Origin: JBKQVT01 sp963727245
GTDB taxonomy: Bacteria; Planctomycetota; Planctomycetia; Pirellulales; Thermoguttaceae
Direction of reading: 5' to 3'
Assembly (NCBI GenBank): GCA_963727245.1
Contig: CAVSFO010000001.1
Span: 868,001-932,000, forward strand
DNA length: 64,000 nt
Part shown: positions 24,064 through 34,700 of the stretch, piece by piece
Layout of the letters: each line of letters starts with the position of its first letter
Numbering within the stretch: the stretch's first letter is position 1
Translations under genes and position numbers: made by a program
The notes under the pieces: generated by a model
What the model was told of the DNA's origin: nothing
The model's database searches: none
Seen by the model: the letters and a program-made list of their open reading frames with translations, nothing else

Positions 24064-27000
24064 ATGTGTGCAGCCACCTCCTATAACCCTTCTGGTTCCG
24101 TTCGACCATCATCTGTCGTCCGGCTCTTGGGCCTTGCCGCGGCGGGGCTTTTGCTCTTGTCGGCGCCGACGGCGCAGGCGACGACGTATTATTGGACCAC
24201 CAGCACCGGCGGCATTTACGGGGGCAGCGGCACCTGGTCGACTTCGAGCGCCGATTGGAACACCTCCACAGCCGGTGGTTCCTCGAATTCATCCTGGACG
24301 AACTCCGCCACCAACAGCGTCGATTTCTATGCCAACTCCCCCGCCGGCGGTTCCACCATTACCGTCAGCGGCTCGGTGGTGGTCGACAACATCACCTTCG
24401 CCGGCAGCGGTTACACCCTCACCGGCGGCTCGCTGGGCCTGCAAAGCAACAGTGTCATCACCGCGAACCAGAACGCCACCATCGCCTCGGACATCAGCAG
24501 CGGCGCGGTCACCTCGGCCGGCGCCGCCACCCTGATCCTCACCGGCAACAACGGCTACACCGGCGCGACGACCATCAGCGGCGGCACCCTGCAGTTGGGA
24601 ATTGGCGGCACGACGGGATCGGTCGGCAGCAGCAGCATCAGCGACAGCGGCGTCCTGGCCATCAATCACTCGGGCAGCTTCACCATCGCAGTCCCCATCA
24701 CCGGCACGGGCAGCCTGGTTCAGGCGGGCACCAATACCACCAGCAACACGTTGATCCTCACCGGCAACGACACCTACACCGGCACAACGACCATCAGCGC
24801 CGGCACCCTGCAGTTGGGGCAAGGGCTCGCAGCAGGCGCGATCACCGGCGGCGGCAACGTCACCGACAACGGCGTCCTGATCTTTTATAGTTCGGGCAAC
24901 AAGACCTTCACGTCCGCCATCAGCGGCAGCGGCGGCCTGATTCAAAAGGATGGCGACCTGATTTTCACGGCCAACAACACCTACACCGGCACCACGACCG
25001 TCACCGCCGGCACGTTGCAACTGAACAACAACGACTCGGGCAGCACCGTGTACGTCAACACCAACAACGGCCTGGCCTTCGGCGTTACCGCCCTGACGAT
25101 CGGCGGCCTGGCAGGCGGCGGCATGGTGAACCTCGCCACCACGGGGACGTCGCCGTCGCCGGTGACCCTCTCCGTCGACGGCAATAATTCCATCGCCACC
25201 TATTCCGGGGTTCTCAGCGGCGGCGGCGGCCTGACCCAGGCGGGCACCGGCACCCAGATCCTCACCGGCGCCAACACCTACACCGGCGCGACGACCATCA
25301 GCGCCGGCACTCTGCAGTTGGGAAGCGGCGGCACGGCCGGATCGATCGGCAGCACCAGCAGCATCAGCGACAACAGCGTCCTGGCCTTTGATTTTTCCAG
25401 CAACGCGACCTTCTCGCAGGCCGTCACCGGGAGCGGCAGCCTGGTTCAGATGGGCGCCGGCGGCCTGATCCTCACCGGCGCCAACGCCTACAGCGGCGGC
25501 GCCACGGTGAAGGCCGGCGACCTTCAATTCAGCGGAAATAGCGCCGTTCCCAGCAGCGGGACCATCACCATCAACAATGGAGGCGCGCTGGTTCTGGCCT
25601 CGACCGGGACCTACAGCACGGTGGACGGTTGGCTCGGCAGCCACAAGATCGCGCCCGCTTCCGCGGGGGCGTTGGCGCTGCTTGCCAACGACTCCGAGTT
25701 GATCAGCATGGCCGGTTACCCCAGCTTGAGCCTGGGGGCCAGCGGCAACGTCACGTTCAACGGCACCCTCACGCCCGCCGGCACCACCTATAACCTGGGC
25801 GGGGGCGGCGGCACGCTCACGTTCACCCCAACGATCACGGGCGTCGCGAGTCTCAATGTCAGCGGGCCGGGCAACGTGGTCCTCGCCGGCGCCGAGAGCT
25901 ATAGCGGACCGACCACGGTCAGCGGCGGCACGCTGGCGGGCGGCACGGTGGGCAGCGGGCTGCCCGGCAGCTTGTCGGCCGCTTCTCCGCTGACGGTTGC
26001 CAGCGGCGCGAGCCTCGACCTGGCCGGCCTCGCGCAGACCATCCTCTCGCTGTCCGGCGGGGGCACGGTCATCAACCGCGGCGGCGCGACTACCCTCACC
26101 CTCGTGCCGGCCGGGGGCTCCACGACCTTCAGCGGCGTGATCCAGAGCAGCACCGGTCAGACCTCCTTGACTCTCGACGGCGCCGGCACGGAAATCCTCA
26201 CCGGCAGCAACACCTATAGCGGCCTGACCACGATCGCCGCCGGCACGTTGCAGTTGGGAAGCGGCGGCGCCACCGGCTCGATCGGCAGCACCAGCGGCGT
26301 CACCGACAACGGCCTCCTGTCCTTTGATAATTCGGGAACCACTTCCTTCGGGCCGACCAACGGCATCAGCGGCAGCGGCAGCCTGATTCAAAACGCCGGC
26401 ACCCTGATCCTCAACAGCGCCAACACCTACAGCGGCACGACGGCCCTCAGCGGCGGCACGTTGGAACTTAACAACACCAAGGCCGCACAAGACAGCGCTT
26501 TGACCCTCAGCGGCGGCAGCCTCACCTTCGGCGTTAGCTCCATGACCATCGGCGGCCTGGGAGGCAGCGTCAATGTGGCGCTGGCCACCACCGGCGGATC
26601 GCCGCTGGCCTTGACCGTCAGCGGCAACAGTTCCCCCGCGACGTATTCCGGGATACTCAGTGGCGGCGGCAGCTTGACCCTCGCGGGCACCTCCGACTTG
26701 ACCCTCACCGGCAGCAACACCTACACCGGCGGGACGACCATCAACAGCGGCGACACGCTGCAGTTGGGAAGCGGCGGCACCACCGGCTCGATCAACAGCA
26801 GCAGCCTCATCGCCGACAACGGCGTCCTGGACTTCGATCTCTCCGGCAGCACAACCTTCGCGTCCGCCATCAGCGGTACCGGGGGCGTGACTCAAATGTC
26901 GCTCGGCGTGCTACGGCTGAGCAGCATCGGCAACACCTATAGCGGTCCGACGAGCGTCAGCAGCGGCACCATCGTTGGCGGGGATCTATCGAGCAGCACT

Positions 27001-30000
27001 TCCGTGCAGGTCGCCAGCGGCGCGGTTTTTGACCTCGACGGCGTGCCGCAAACCGTTGGGTCGCTGTCCAATCTCAACGGCAGCAGCGGCACAGTGACCA
27101 GCAGCGTTGCCGGCCTGACCACCCTCACCCTGGCGCCCCCCGGCGGCTCGACGACCTTCGGCGGCGTCATCCAGAATGGCCACGGCACGGTCGCCCTGGT
27201 GATGAGCGGCAGCGGGACCCAGGTCCTCGCCGGCAACAATACCTACAGCGGCGGCACCACCGTCCAAGGCGGCGTGCTCTCCGTGAGCAACGATTATAAC
27301 CTGGGCGCCACCGCCGGCGCCTTGACGCTCTCCGGCGGCACCTTCCAGGCAAGCCCCAGCTTCACGCTCAATTCCTCGCGGCCCGTCAGCGTCGGGGCCG
27401 CCACCATCAGCGTGCCCAGCGGGACCCTGATCTACGCAGGCGCTATCGCCAACGCGGGAGCTACGCCCGGCACCCTGACCAAGACCGGCTCGGGCGTGCT
27501 CCAACTCGACGGCGCCAACACCTACAGCGGCGCCACCGCCGTGGCGCTGGGCACCTTGGCAGGCGCCGGCACCGTGGCCAACACGGTCACGGTCAACGCC
27601 GGGGCGCACATCGCCCCAGGCGACAATACCTCCGGCAACTTCGGCGGCGTCGGCACCTTGACCCTTGGCGGCCTGACCCTCAACACCAACGCCCAGATTG
27701 ACCTGGACCTCGGCACCACGAGCGACCTGTTGGCGGTCAGCGGCGTCCTGACGGTCGGCAACGCCTTTGTCAACATCCAGAACTCCGGCGGCCTGACGAG
27801 CGGCACGTATGAGGTCATGAGTTACGGCAGCCTGGTGGGCAATGCAAGCGCCCTGTTGGCCAACAACCTGCCCGCAGGGTTTTCCGGCGTTTTCTTCAAC
27901 AACGCCAGCAAGGACCAGATCGATGTGGACCTCTACGGCGGGACGAAGGCCTGGACCGGCAGCCACAGCTCGTCCTGGGACGCCACAACGTCGAACTGGA
28001 GCTTGAGCCTCAGTGCGACGACCTTCAGCAACGGGGACCCGATCATCTTCACCGACGGCGCCAGCACGGGCAGCGTGAGCCTGGCCGGCACGGTTTCGCC
28101 GTTCATCTGCGTGGTCAACAACAACACGCTGCCGTACAACTTCTCCGGCAATGGCAGCATTGCCGGCAGCGTGACGCTCACCAAGGAGAACAGCGGCACG
28201 CTGGCCGTCGCCATGACGGGCAACACCTATAGCGGCGGCACCAACCTTGCTAGCGGCGTGTTGCAGATCGGCGCCAGCAGCGTGATTGCCGGCGGCACGC
28301 TGGCATCCGGGCCCTTAGGCGTCGGCACGCTAAACATTTTCGGCGGCACCTTGCAGGATGGTGGCGCCGGCTACACCCTGGCCAACGCCGTGGACATCAG
28401 CGGCAACGTGACCCTTGGCAGCGCCGGCGTGGGCGGCCTGACCCTCGGCCCGCAGGGGCTCTCGACGCCCAACACGGTGACCCTCACCGGTTCTCCGACG
28501 CTCTACGTGACCGCGCCGACGACCATTGCCGACCCGATCACCGGCGCCTTGGTCAAGGACGGCCCGAGCACGCTGACCCTCACCGCGGCCACGAACAATT
28601 TCAGCGTTCCCCCACTGGTCGACGACGGTACGCTGGCGGGCACGGTGGCCAACCTGGGACCGGTGACCGTGGCCAGCGGCGGCAACGTGACCATCTACCA
28701 GACCGCCAGCGGCACGCTGAACAACGTGGTCAGCGGTGCCGGCTCGCTTACCAGTGCCGGCCCGGGCACGTTGACCATCGGCGTCCCGCAACAGTACACG
28801 GGGACCACCATAGTCAACGCCGGTACGTTGAAGCTCAACGCGCCGATCATCACTCTGCCCTTGATGTCCTACAACTTCAACGGCGTCAGCGGCGGCACGC
28901 TCGCCAACGGCCAGGCGATCACCGATGTCACCCAGAATGGCTACACCATGTATGCGTATCTTGACGGCGGCACGGCCAGTTATGCCGCCGGTCCTTTGCC
29001 CCAGCTTCCCAGTGCGGTGAGCCTTGCCAACCAGGCATTTGTGTACACCGGCCCGTTGAGCAACAGCAACAACGGGAACGGGAACACCACTGTCGGCCCG
29101 GCCTTGCCGGCGTTGAACACGTGGACCGTCAACATGTGGTTTGAGATGCCGCTCTCGACGGTCAGCGGAACGAACATTGCCAGCCTCGTCTCCACCCGTT
29201 GGGGCGGCTCTACCGGCTGGGGAAGCGGTTCGTACCTCTGGTACACGCCCGCCGGGGTCGCGGGCGCCCAGTCCAACGGCTTCACCGCCGCCCTTAACAC
29301 TGCCAACGGCGCCGCTTGCTACAATAGCGAGGCTCCGTACACCGTGGCTCCCAACACCTGGTACATGCTCACCCAGACGATCCAAGGCCAGACGTACGAC
29401 CTGTACATTGACAGCCAGCTTGTGGGCTCGTACACGCTGAATGGGAACACCCCTTTGTTCGCGCAACCCACGGCGGACCTGACCTTGGGCTGGGACAATG
29501 GCATTAATCCGGGAAACATGATTAACCCGAACGTCACGCTGGGCTACTTCAGCCTTTATAACACGGCGATCCCCGCCGCACAGGTCGCACAACTGTATAT
29601 CGGCGAAGTCGCCTCGTTCAACGCCGGGCTGTCGTCCACCACTCCCGTACAGGTTGCCTACGGCGCGACCTTCGACCTGAACGGCCTGAACCAGACGATC
29701 AACTCGCTGGCTAATTCCGGCGCCAGCGGGGGCACGGTAACCACCAGCGTCGCCATCGGCTACGCCCCGGTGGTTCTCACCCTGGCGCCGGCCGGCACCT
29801 CGACCTTCAGCGGCGTCATTCAAGACGGCGCCGGCCAGATCGCGGTGATTGCCAACGGCCCCGGGCTCCAGGTCTTTGCCGGCAGCAACACCTACAGCGG
29901 CCCGACGACCGTCAACAACTGCTCGCTGGAGATCACCGGGTCCGGCAGTTACAGCGGCGGCTTCGTCATCAACAGCGGCACCCTGGAGATCGGCGGCCCC

Positions 30001-31473
30001 GGCGTGCTCGACAATGCCTTGGCTAATGGCTGCACGCTCACGGCCACGACCACAGGCAGCGGCGTCGTCATGTTGGTTCCGGGCGGCTCGATGTTCGCTC
30101 CCAACTTCACCAACAACGTGGTGGTGGCCGGCGGCACGCTCAACGGGTCGCCCAACGGCACGGAGACCGCCGGCGTGCTGGTCTCCTCCGGCCTGGTTTC
30201 CGTGGTGGACGGCCAGACGCTCTTCGTGGGCGCCAACGGGCTGTTGGTCGGCTCAGGGACCGTCAACCTCAGCGGCGGCACGCTCGTCCAGGGCGACGCC
30301 GGCGGGGTCAACGGCTACGGCGGCGTGATTAGCGTCGGCGACCCCGGCGGCGGCGGCAACGGCCGCCCGGCCGTGCTGAATATCAGCGGCGACGGCCAGC
30401 TCGTGGCAGGCAACAGCAGTACCGGCTATGGCGCCGGCCTGCAAGTCGGCGTCGGCGGAGCGACCGGCATTGTCAACCAGTACGGCGGCACGGTGGGCAT
30501 GGTGGGCAATTACTTCTCCGTGGGCGGGGCCCTTGTCCCCGCCACCGCCGCCGGTACGGCCGGCGGCACGGGAACCTATAACCTCTACAACGGTGCCCTG
30601 AGCATCGGCTACAACGGCATTTCCGGCGGCATCGCCGCGATCGGCGTCAGTGGCGGCACGGGCACGATGAACGTTAGGGGCGGCCTCTGCACGGTCGCCG
30701 CCGATACCTACGGCGCCACGCTGGACATCGGCAGCCGCGGCGGCAACGGCACGCTGAATATCAGCGGCGGGACGGTCGATACCTTCGCCGGCATCACCAT
30801 CGGCAACGTCTACGGGCGGGCCGGCAGCGTGGGCACGCTCGTCCTGCAGGGCGGTCTGTTGGATCTGGCCAGCAACGGCTACGGCAGCGCCGCCGGCCAG
30901 ATCCTGGTGGGTTCCGGCGGCAGCCTGGTTGCCACCAGTGGCACGCTGCAAAACGTTTCGGAGATCTGGGGCAATGCCACGATCACCGGCTCGGGCTTCA
31001 ATGCCATTGTCAGCGGCACCCCGATGCCGTTGACCATGAGCGGCACGGGGGTCTTGGTGCTGGCCGGCTACAACAACTATAGTGCCGGCACGACGATCCT
31101 CAGCGGCACGGTCGATTTCTCCACGCCCGAGTCCGTGCCCACCAGCAGCACGGGCCGCCTGGACATCGAGAGTGGTGGCGAGGTGGTGTTCGGGGCCTTG
31201 CTGGATTCCGGTGGCGACAGCGAGCCTGCGGTGACGGCTGCTGCTGACAGCACCAGCAGCAGCGTCGTCCACGCCGCGAGCGTGCTGGACTCGTTGCTGG
31301 CGCGGCTGCGGGCTGAGCGGGCTGGGGAGTCGGGCCATGGCAGTGCCGTCGGATCGGCGGGCGTGGTGACTGCCGCCGTGAGTCCGGCGGTTCCGGAGCC
31401 GTCCACTATCGTCCTCCTGGCCGCCGCGGCCCTTGGGTTGCTCGGCTGCCTGTGGCGGCGGAAGCGGACATAG
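24064..31473 (+). CDS. Giant PEP-CTERM autotransporter-type strand-repeat protein with LamG-like domain
   Basis: A 2469-residue intact protein, predicted to be exported and sorted to the cell surface. A signal region (RLLGLAAAGLLLLSAPTAQA, residues ~20-40) starts it. Most of the length is autotransporter-associated beta-strand repeats of the form LILTGNNTYTGTTTISAGTL. Residues ~1600-1850 (bases ~28860-29610) break the pattern with a concanavalin/LamG-like lectin domain: LMSYNFNGVSGG, WTVNMWFEMPLS and YDLYIDSQLVGSYTLNG. Further strand repeats follow. The C-terminus is AVPEPSTIVLLAAAALGLLG plus CLWRRKRT, a PEP-CTERM signal. GGAGAA precedes ATG 24064. Probably a surface adhesin or matrix protein; ligand unknown. 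It shares promoter and leader with the 14487 gene. Confidence 0.92.
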   Translation: MCAATSYNPSGSVRPSSVVRLLGLAAAGLLLLSAPTAQATTYYWTTSTGGIYGGSGTWSTSSADWNTSTAGGSSNSSWTNSATNSVDFYANSPAGGSTITVSGSVVVDNITFAGSGYTLTGGSLGLQSNSVITANQNATIASDISSGAVTSAGAATLILTGNNGYTGATTISGGTLQLGIGGTTGSVGSSSISDSGVLAINHSGSFTIAVPITGTGSLVQAGTNTTSNTLILTGNDTYTGTTTISAGTLQLGQGLAAGAITGGGNVTDNGVLIFYSSGNKTFTSAISGSGGLIQKDGDLIFTANNTYTGTTTVTAGTLQLNNNDSGSTVYVNTNNGLAFGVTALTIGGLAGGGMVNLATTGTSPSPVTLSVDGNNSIATYSGVLSGGGGLTQAGTGTQILTGANTYTGATTISAGTLQLGSGGTAGSIGSTSSISDNSVLAFDFSSNATFSQAVTGSGSLVQMGAGGLILTGANAYSGGATVKAGDLQFSGNSAVPSSGTITINNGGALVLASTGTYSTVDGWLGSHKIAPASAGALALLANDSELISMAGYPSLSLGASGNVTFNGTLTPAGTTYNLGGGGGTLTFTPTITGVASLNVSGPGNVVLAGAESYSGPTTVSGGTLAGGTVGSGLPGSLSAASPLTVASGASLDLAGLAQTILSLSGGGTVINRGGATTLTLVPAGGSTTFSGVIQSSTGQTSLTLDGAGTEILTGSNTYSGLTTIAAGTLQLGSGGATGSIGSTSGVTDNGLLSFDNSGTTSFGPTNGISGSGSLIQNAGTLILNSANTYSGTTALSGGTLELNNTKAAQDSALTLSGGSLTFGVSSMTIGGLGGSVNVALATTGGSPLALTVSGNSSPATYSGILSGGGSLTLAGTSDLTLTGSNTYTGGTTINSGDTLQLGSGGTTGSINSSSLIADNGVLDFDLSGSTTFASAISGTGGVTQMSLGVLRLSSIGNTYSGPTSVSSGTIVGGDLSSSTSVQVASGAVFDLDGVPQTVGSLSNLNGSSGTVTSSVAGLTTLTLAPPGGSTTFGGVIQNGHGTVALVMSGSGTQVLAGNNTYSGGTTVQGGVLSVSNDYNLGATAGALTLSGGTFQASPSFTLNSSRPVSVGAATISVPSGTLIYAGAIANAGATPGTLTKTGSGVLQLDGANTYSGATAVALGTLAGAGTVANTVTVNAGAHIAPGDNTSGNFGGVGTLTLGGLTLNTNAQIDLDLGTTSDLLAVSGVLTVGNAFVNIQNSGGLTSGTYEVMSYGSLVGNASALLANNLPAGFSGVFFNNASKDQIDVDLYGGTKAWTGSHSSSWDATTSNWSLSLSATTFSNGDPIIFTDGASTGSVSLAGTVSPFICVVNNNTLPYNFSGNGSIAGSVTLTKENSGTLAVAMTGNTYSGGTNLASGVLQIGASSVIAGGTLASGPLGVGTLNIFGGTLQDGGAGYTLANAVDISGNVTLGSAGVGGLTLGPQGLSTPNTVTLTGSPTLYVTAPTTIADPITGALVKDGPSTLTLTAATNNFSVPPLVDDGTLAGTVANLGPVTVASGGNVTIYQTASGTLNNVVSGAGSLTSAGPGTLTIGVPQQYTGTTIVNAGTLKLNAPIITLPLMSYNFNGVSGGTLANGQAITDVTQNGYTMYAYLDGGTASYAAGPLPQLPSAVSLANQAFVYTGPLSNSNNGNGNTTVGPALPALNTWTVNMWFEMPLSTVSGTNIASLVSTRWGGSTGWGSGSYLWYTPAGVAGAQSNGFTAALNTANGAACYNSEAPYTVAPNTWYMLTQTIQGQTYDLYIDSQLVGSYTLNGNTPLFAQPTADLTLGWDNGINPGNMINPNVTLGYFSLYNTAIPAAQVAQLYIGEVASFNAGLSSTTPVQVAYGATFDLNGLNQTINSLANSGASGGTVTTSVAIGYAPVVLTLAPAGTSTFSGVIQDGAGQIAVIANGPGLQVFAGSNTYSGPTTVNNCSLEITGSGSYSGGFVINSGTLEIGGPGVLDNALANGCTLTATTTGSGVVMLVPGGSMFAPNFTNNVVVAGGTLNGSPNGTETAGVLVSSGLVSVVDGQTLFVGANGLLVGSGTVNLSGGTLVQGDAGGVNGYGGVISVGDPGGGGNGRPAVLNISGDGQLVAGNSSTGYGAGLQVGVGGATGIVNQYGGTVGMVGNYFSVGGALVPATAAGTAGGTGTYNLYNGALSIGYNGISGGIAAIGVSGGTGTMNVRGGLCTVAADTYGATLDIGSRGGNGTLNISGGTVDTFAGITIGNVYGRAGSVGTLVLQGGLLDLASNGYGSAAGQILVGSGGSLVATSGTLQNVSEIWGNATITGSGFNAIVSGTPMPLTMSGTGVLVLAGYNNYSAGTTILSGTVDFSTPESVPTSSTGRLDIESGGEVVFGALLDSGGDSEPAVTAAADSTSSSVVHAASVLDSLLARLRAERAGESGHGSAVGSAGVVTAAVSPAVPEPSTIVLLAAAALGLLGCLWRRKRT

Positions 31474-31705
31474 TGCGGCGGCTGAAAAACGGGCCCCTTT
31501 TTCCACAGTGGTGGTCCGTCGAAAAAGGGGACAGGCACCGTCGCCGGAGGCCGTTCTATCGCGCAGCGCGTTAATGAGGCGACGGAGCCAGTCCCCATTT
31601 TCGACTGCCGTTCTTGCGCAGTAGAGTTATGGCCGTCTGCAAAAATGGCCCGCCTCGCGCATCTCTATGACTAGGGGACGGTGCCGGCTCGCGAGCAGGC
31701 TGAGC
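31474..31705. other. Intergenic, with a degenerate GGGGACAGGCACCG-type repeat
   Basis: The stretch 31490-31545 (CCCTTTTTCCACAGTGG, then CGTCGAAAAAGGGGACAGG) looks like a decayed relative of the GGGGACTGTCCC palindrome (family E). GGGGACGGTGCC recurs at 31674-31685. No gene is seen. Confidence 0.5.
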
Positions 31706-31736
31706 TTGAATCCCCCCCCTTCGCGTGTGGTACAAT
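31706..31736 (+). promoter_or_regulatory. Possible promoter of the HEAT-repeat gene
   Basis: TTGAAT (31706-31711) and TACAAT (31731-31736) with a long 19-base spacer. The -10 match is good, the spacing is poor. Confidence 0.3.
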
Positions 31737-31778
31737 GAGGTCTGTGGAAGGGCATGGACATTCGATAAGGAACAAAAC

Positions 31779-34700
31779 ATGAGATTGGTCAGTATCCTCG
31801 CGGCGTTGGTTCTTGCCGGCGTTTGTCTTGCGGCGCAGCAAGAACCGCCTTCCACGTCTCCGGCCAAGGAGCCGGCCTACCAGGGAAAAACTCTTGGCCA
31901 TTGGACCATGGCGGCCAAGAGCAAAAAGCCGGCGGTGCGGGTGAAAGCCGCTATGGCGCTGGGAAACATCGGCCCGACGGCCGTCCCGGCCCTGACGGGA
32001 CTGCTCAAGGATGAGGATTCTGCGGTTCGCTCGATGGCCGCTGGGGAGCTGGGCTTCATCGGTCCCCAGGCGTGTGCGGCCGTCCCGATTCTCAAGGGGT
32101 TGCTCTATGACAAGGATGCTCAGCGCACTGCTGCTATCGCCCTCGGCCAGATCGGTCCGGGGGCGGAGTCCGCGGTGCCGGCGCTCATCGAATTGTTCAC
32201 GCACAAGAATTTCATGGTTCAGCAGTCCGCCGTCATTGCCGTGGGACAGATTGGTCCCGGGGCGAAGATGGCCGTGCCGGCACTCATCGAAGTGCTCAAG
32301 GACGAGGATGCTCAGCGTGGAGCTGCTACGTCCCTGGGCCAAATCGGTCCCGCGGCGAAGGCGGCCGTCCCGTCGCTCATCGCCTTGCTCAGCGATGATA
32401 AGAATGAGGATGTTCGGTATGCCGCCGCTGTGGCCCTGGTCCAGATCGGTCCCGAGGTGAAGGCGGCCGTGCCGGTGCTGATCGAGATGCTCGGCAGCCA
32501 GAACGATCAACGAGCCGCCGCCGAGGCCCTGGACCAGATCGGTCCCGGGGCGAAGGCGGCCATCCCGGCGCTGACCAAACTGCTCAGGGGCGGGGATAGT
32601 GACATGCGACAGTTCGTGGCGTCGATCTTGGGGAGGATGGGACCCGAGGCGAAGGCAGCCGTGCCGGCGCTGACCAAGATGCTCAGCAGCCAGGACGATC
32701 GAGGAGCCGCCGTCGACGCCCTGGGCCAGATCGGTCCCGGGGCGAAGACGGCTGTGCCGGCGCTCGCCAAACTGCTCAGGGACGCGGATAGTAGGATGCG
32801 ACAGCGCGCTGCGTCGAGCTTGGGGAGGATGGGACCCGAGGCGAGCGTGGCCGTGCCGGCGCTGACCAAGATGCTCAGCAACCAGGACGATCGAGGAGCC
32901 GCCGTCGACGCCCTGGGCCAGATCGGTCCCGGGGCGAAGACGGCCGTGCCGGCGCTGGTGGAATTGCTCCAGGACAAGGACCTTCGGAGCGGCGTGATTT
33001 CCGCCCTCAGCGCGATCGGTCCGGCGGCGAAAGCGGCCGTGCCGGCATTGGCCCAGTTGGTCAAGGACGAAGACGATGATCGCGCCGTTGCTGCCTTGGC
33101 CCTGGGGAAGATAGGGCCCGAGGCGAAGACTGCCATTCCCGTCCTGGCGCAATTTCTCAACGACAAGGACCAAGATTATGGGATGCGACAGTTGATGGCT
33201 TTGGTCCTTGCGCAGATCGGTCCCGCGGCCAGCCCCACCTTCATGGAGTTGCTCAAGGACCAGGACGAGCAGATGCAGTCTGTCGCGGCTTGGGGCTTGG
33301 GCCAGATCGGTCCCGCGGACAGCGCAGCCGTCCCGGCCCTCACGGCCTTGTTGGCGAAGAAAAATGCGTCGCTTCGGCAGGCCGCCGCTCGGGCCCTGGG
33401 CCAGATCGGTCCCCAGGCGAACTCTGCCGTCCCGGCCCTCGTCGAGCTGCTCAAGGACAAGGAGGTGCTGCTGCGGTGGGCTGCCGCCAAGGCCCTGGGC
33501 CAGATCGGCCCCAAGGCGAAGACTGCCGCCGCGGCCCTGGCCGAATTGCTCAAGGATGCGAATCGGGAGGTCCGCCTGGCGGCTGCGTCCGCCCTGGGAA
33601 GGAGCACTGCCGAGATGAAGGCGACGAAAGCCAACGTCAAGAGAATCAAAAAACTCATTGCCGAGTTGGCGATGATCGACAGCCCCGATTTCGGGTTTTC
33701 GTACACCGTGAAAGGAGGTGCACTGGCCCCGGTCGCGTCCTTGGAGCGTGCAGGGGCATTCGTATTCACCGCGCACGGGCTGAAGCGAAACGATGCGTTC
33801 ACCTCGCTGGTCGAACTCGGGCCGACGGCACTGCCGTTTCTCCTCGAAGCGCTCGACGACAAGACGCCCACAAAGTTGACGATCGACCGTCGCTCCGGCC
33901 TCGGCGTCATGTGGCTCGGCCACGAAATATCCGGCAACCAGCTCAACATGTCCGAGGCCAAGGCGCTGGCCGGCCAAGATGGGGGCGAGCGTTCGTTTTC
34001 CTCCGACGAGCAGCACGACATGGGCCTCTACACCGTCAAGGTTGGCAACGTCTGTTTTGTCGCCATCGGCCAGATCACCAATCGGCCCTACATGGCCGTT
34101 CACTGCCAGCCAACCGGGTGCATTGTCATCAGTAGCACGGTGGAAGATCAGAAGCTGGCCGCCGCCGTGCGGGCGATTTGGGGCAAGTCGGATCATCGCC
34201 AAAAGCTGCTGGAGTCGCTGCTGGTCGATTTCCAGACCCGAGGACAGTGGCCAGGCGATCTTCAGGCCGCGCGGCTGGGCGATCTTCAGGCCGGCGCGGC
34301 CATGCGGCTGGGCGATCTTCAGGCCGGCGCGGCCATGCGGCTGGCCTATTACTTTCCCGAGGCCGCAGAGGGCCTCATCCTGGCTCGATTCGATGAGTGT
34401 GAGGCCGCCGAGGCGAGCGACGCGGAGCAGAACGCTGACCCGAGCGTCGACGGCATGTTGAAGGCCGTCTCTTGGTCCAACAGCCCGCGGCTTCATGCCA
34501 AAGTGCTGGAGATCTTCCGCAAGACCACGGCCCCGACAACGCTCTTGGCCTGCCTGCCGGCGCTGGGGAAAGAGTATGACGAGTTGGTCTTCCGTCGCAT
34601 CACCGAGCAACTCGATGCCTTGCCGAAGAATGACGAGGGGCCACAGGGTGATATCGGACGCGATTTGTTGATTGCCTTGGGAAATCGCTTTTCCAGCCGG

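Noticed and set aside
24289..31506. Long minus-strand open frames opposite the 24064 gene (for example 24289-26895, 28330-29823)
   Set aside because: Mirror frames of the strand repeats, with low-complexity Ala/Gly/Asp translations and no ribosome sites.
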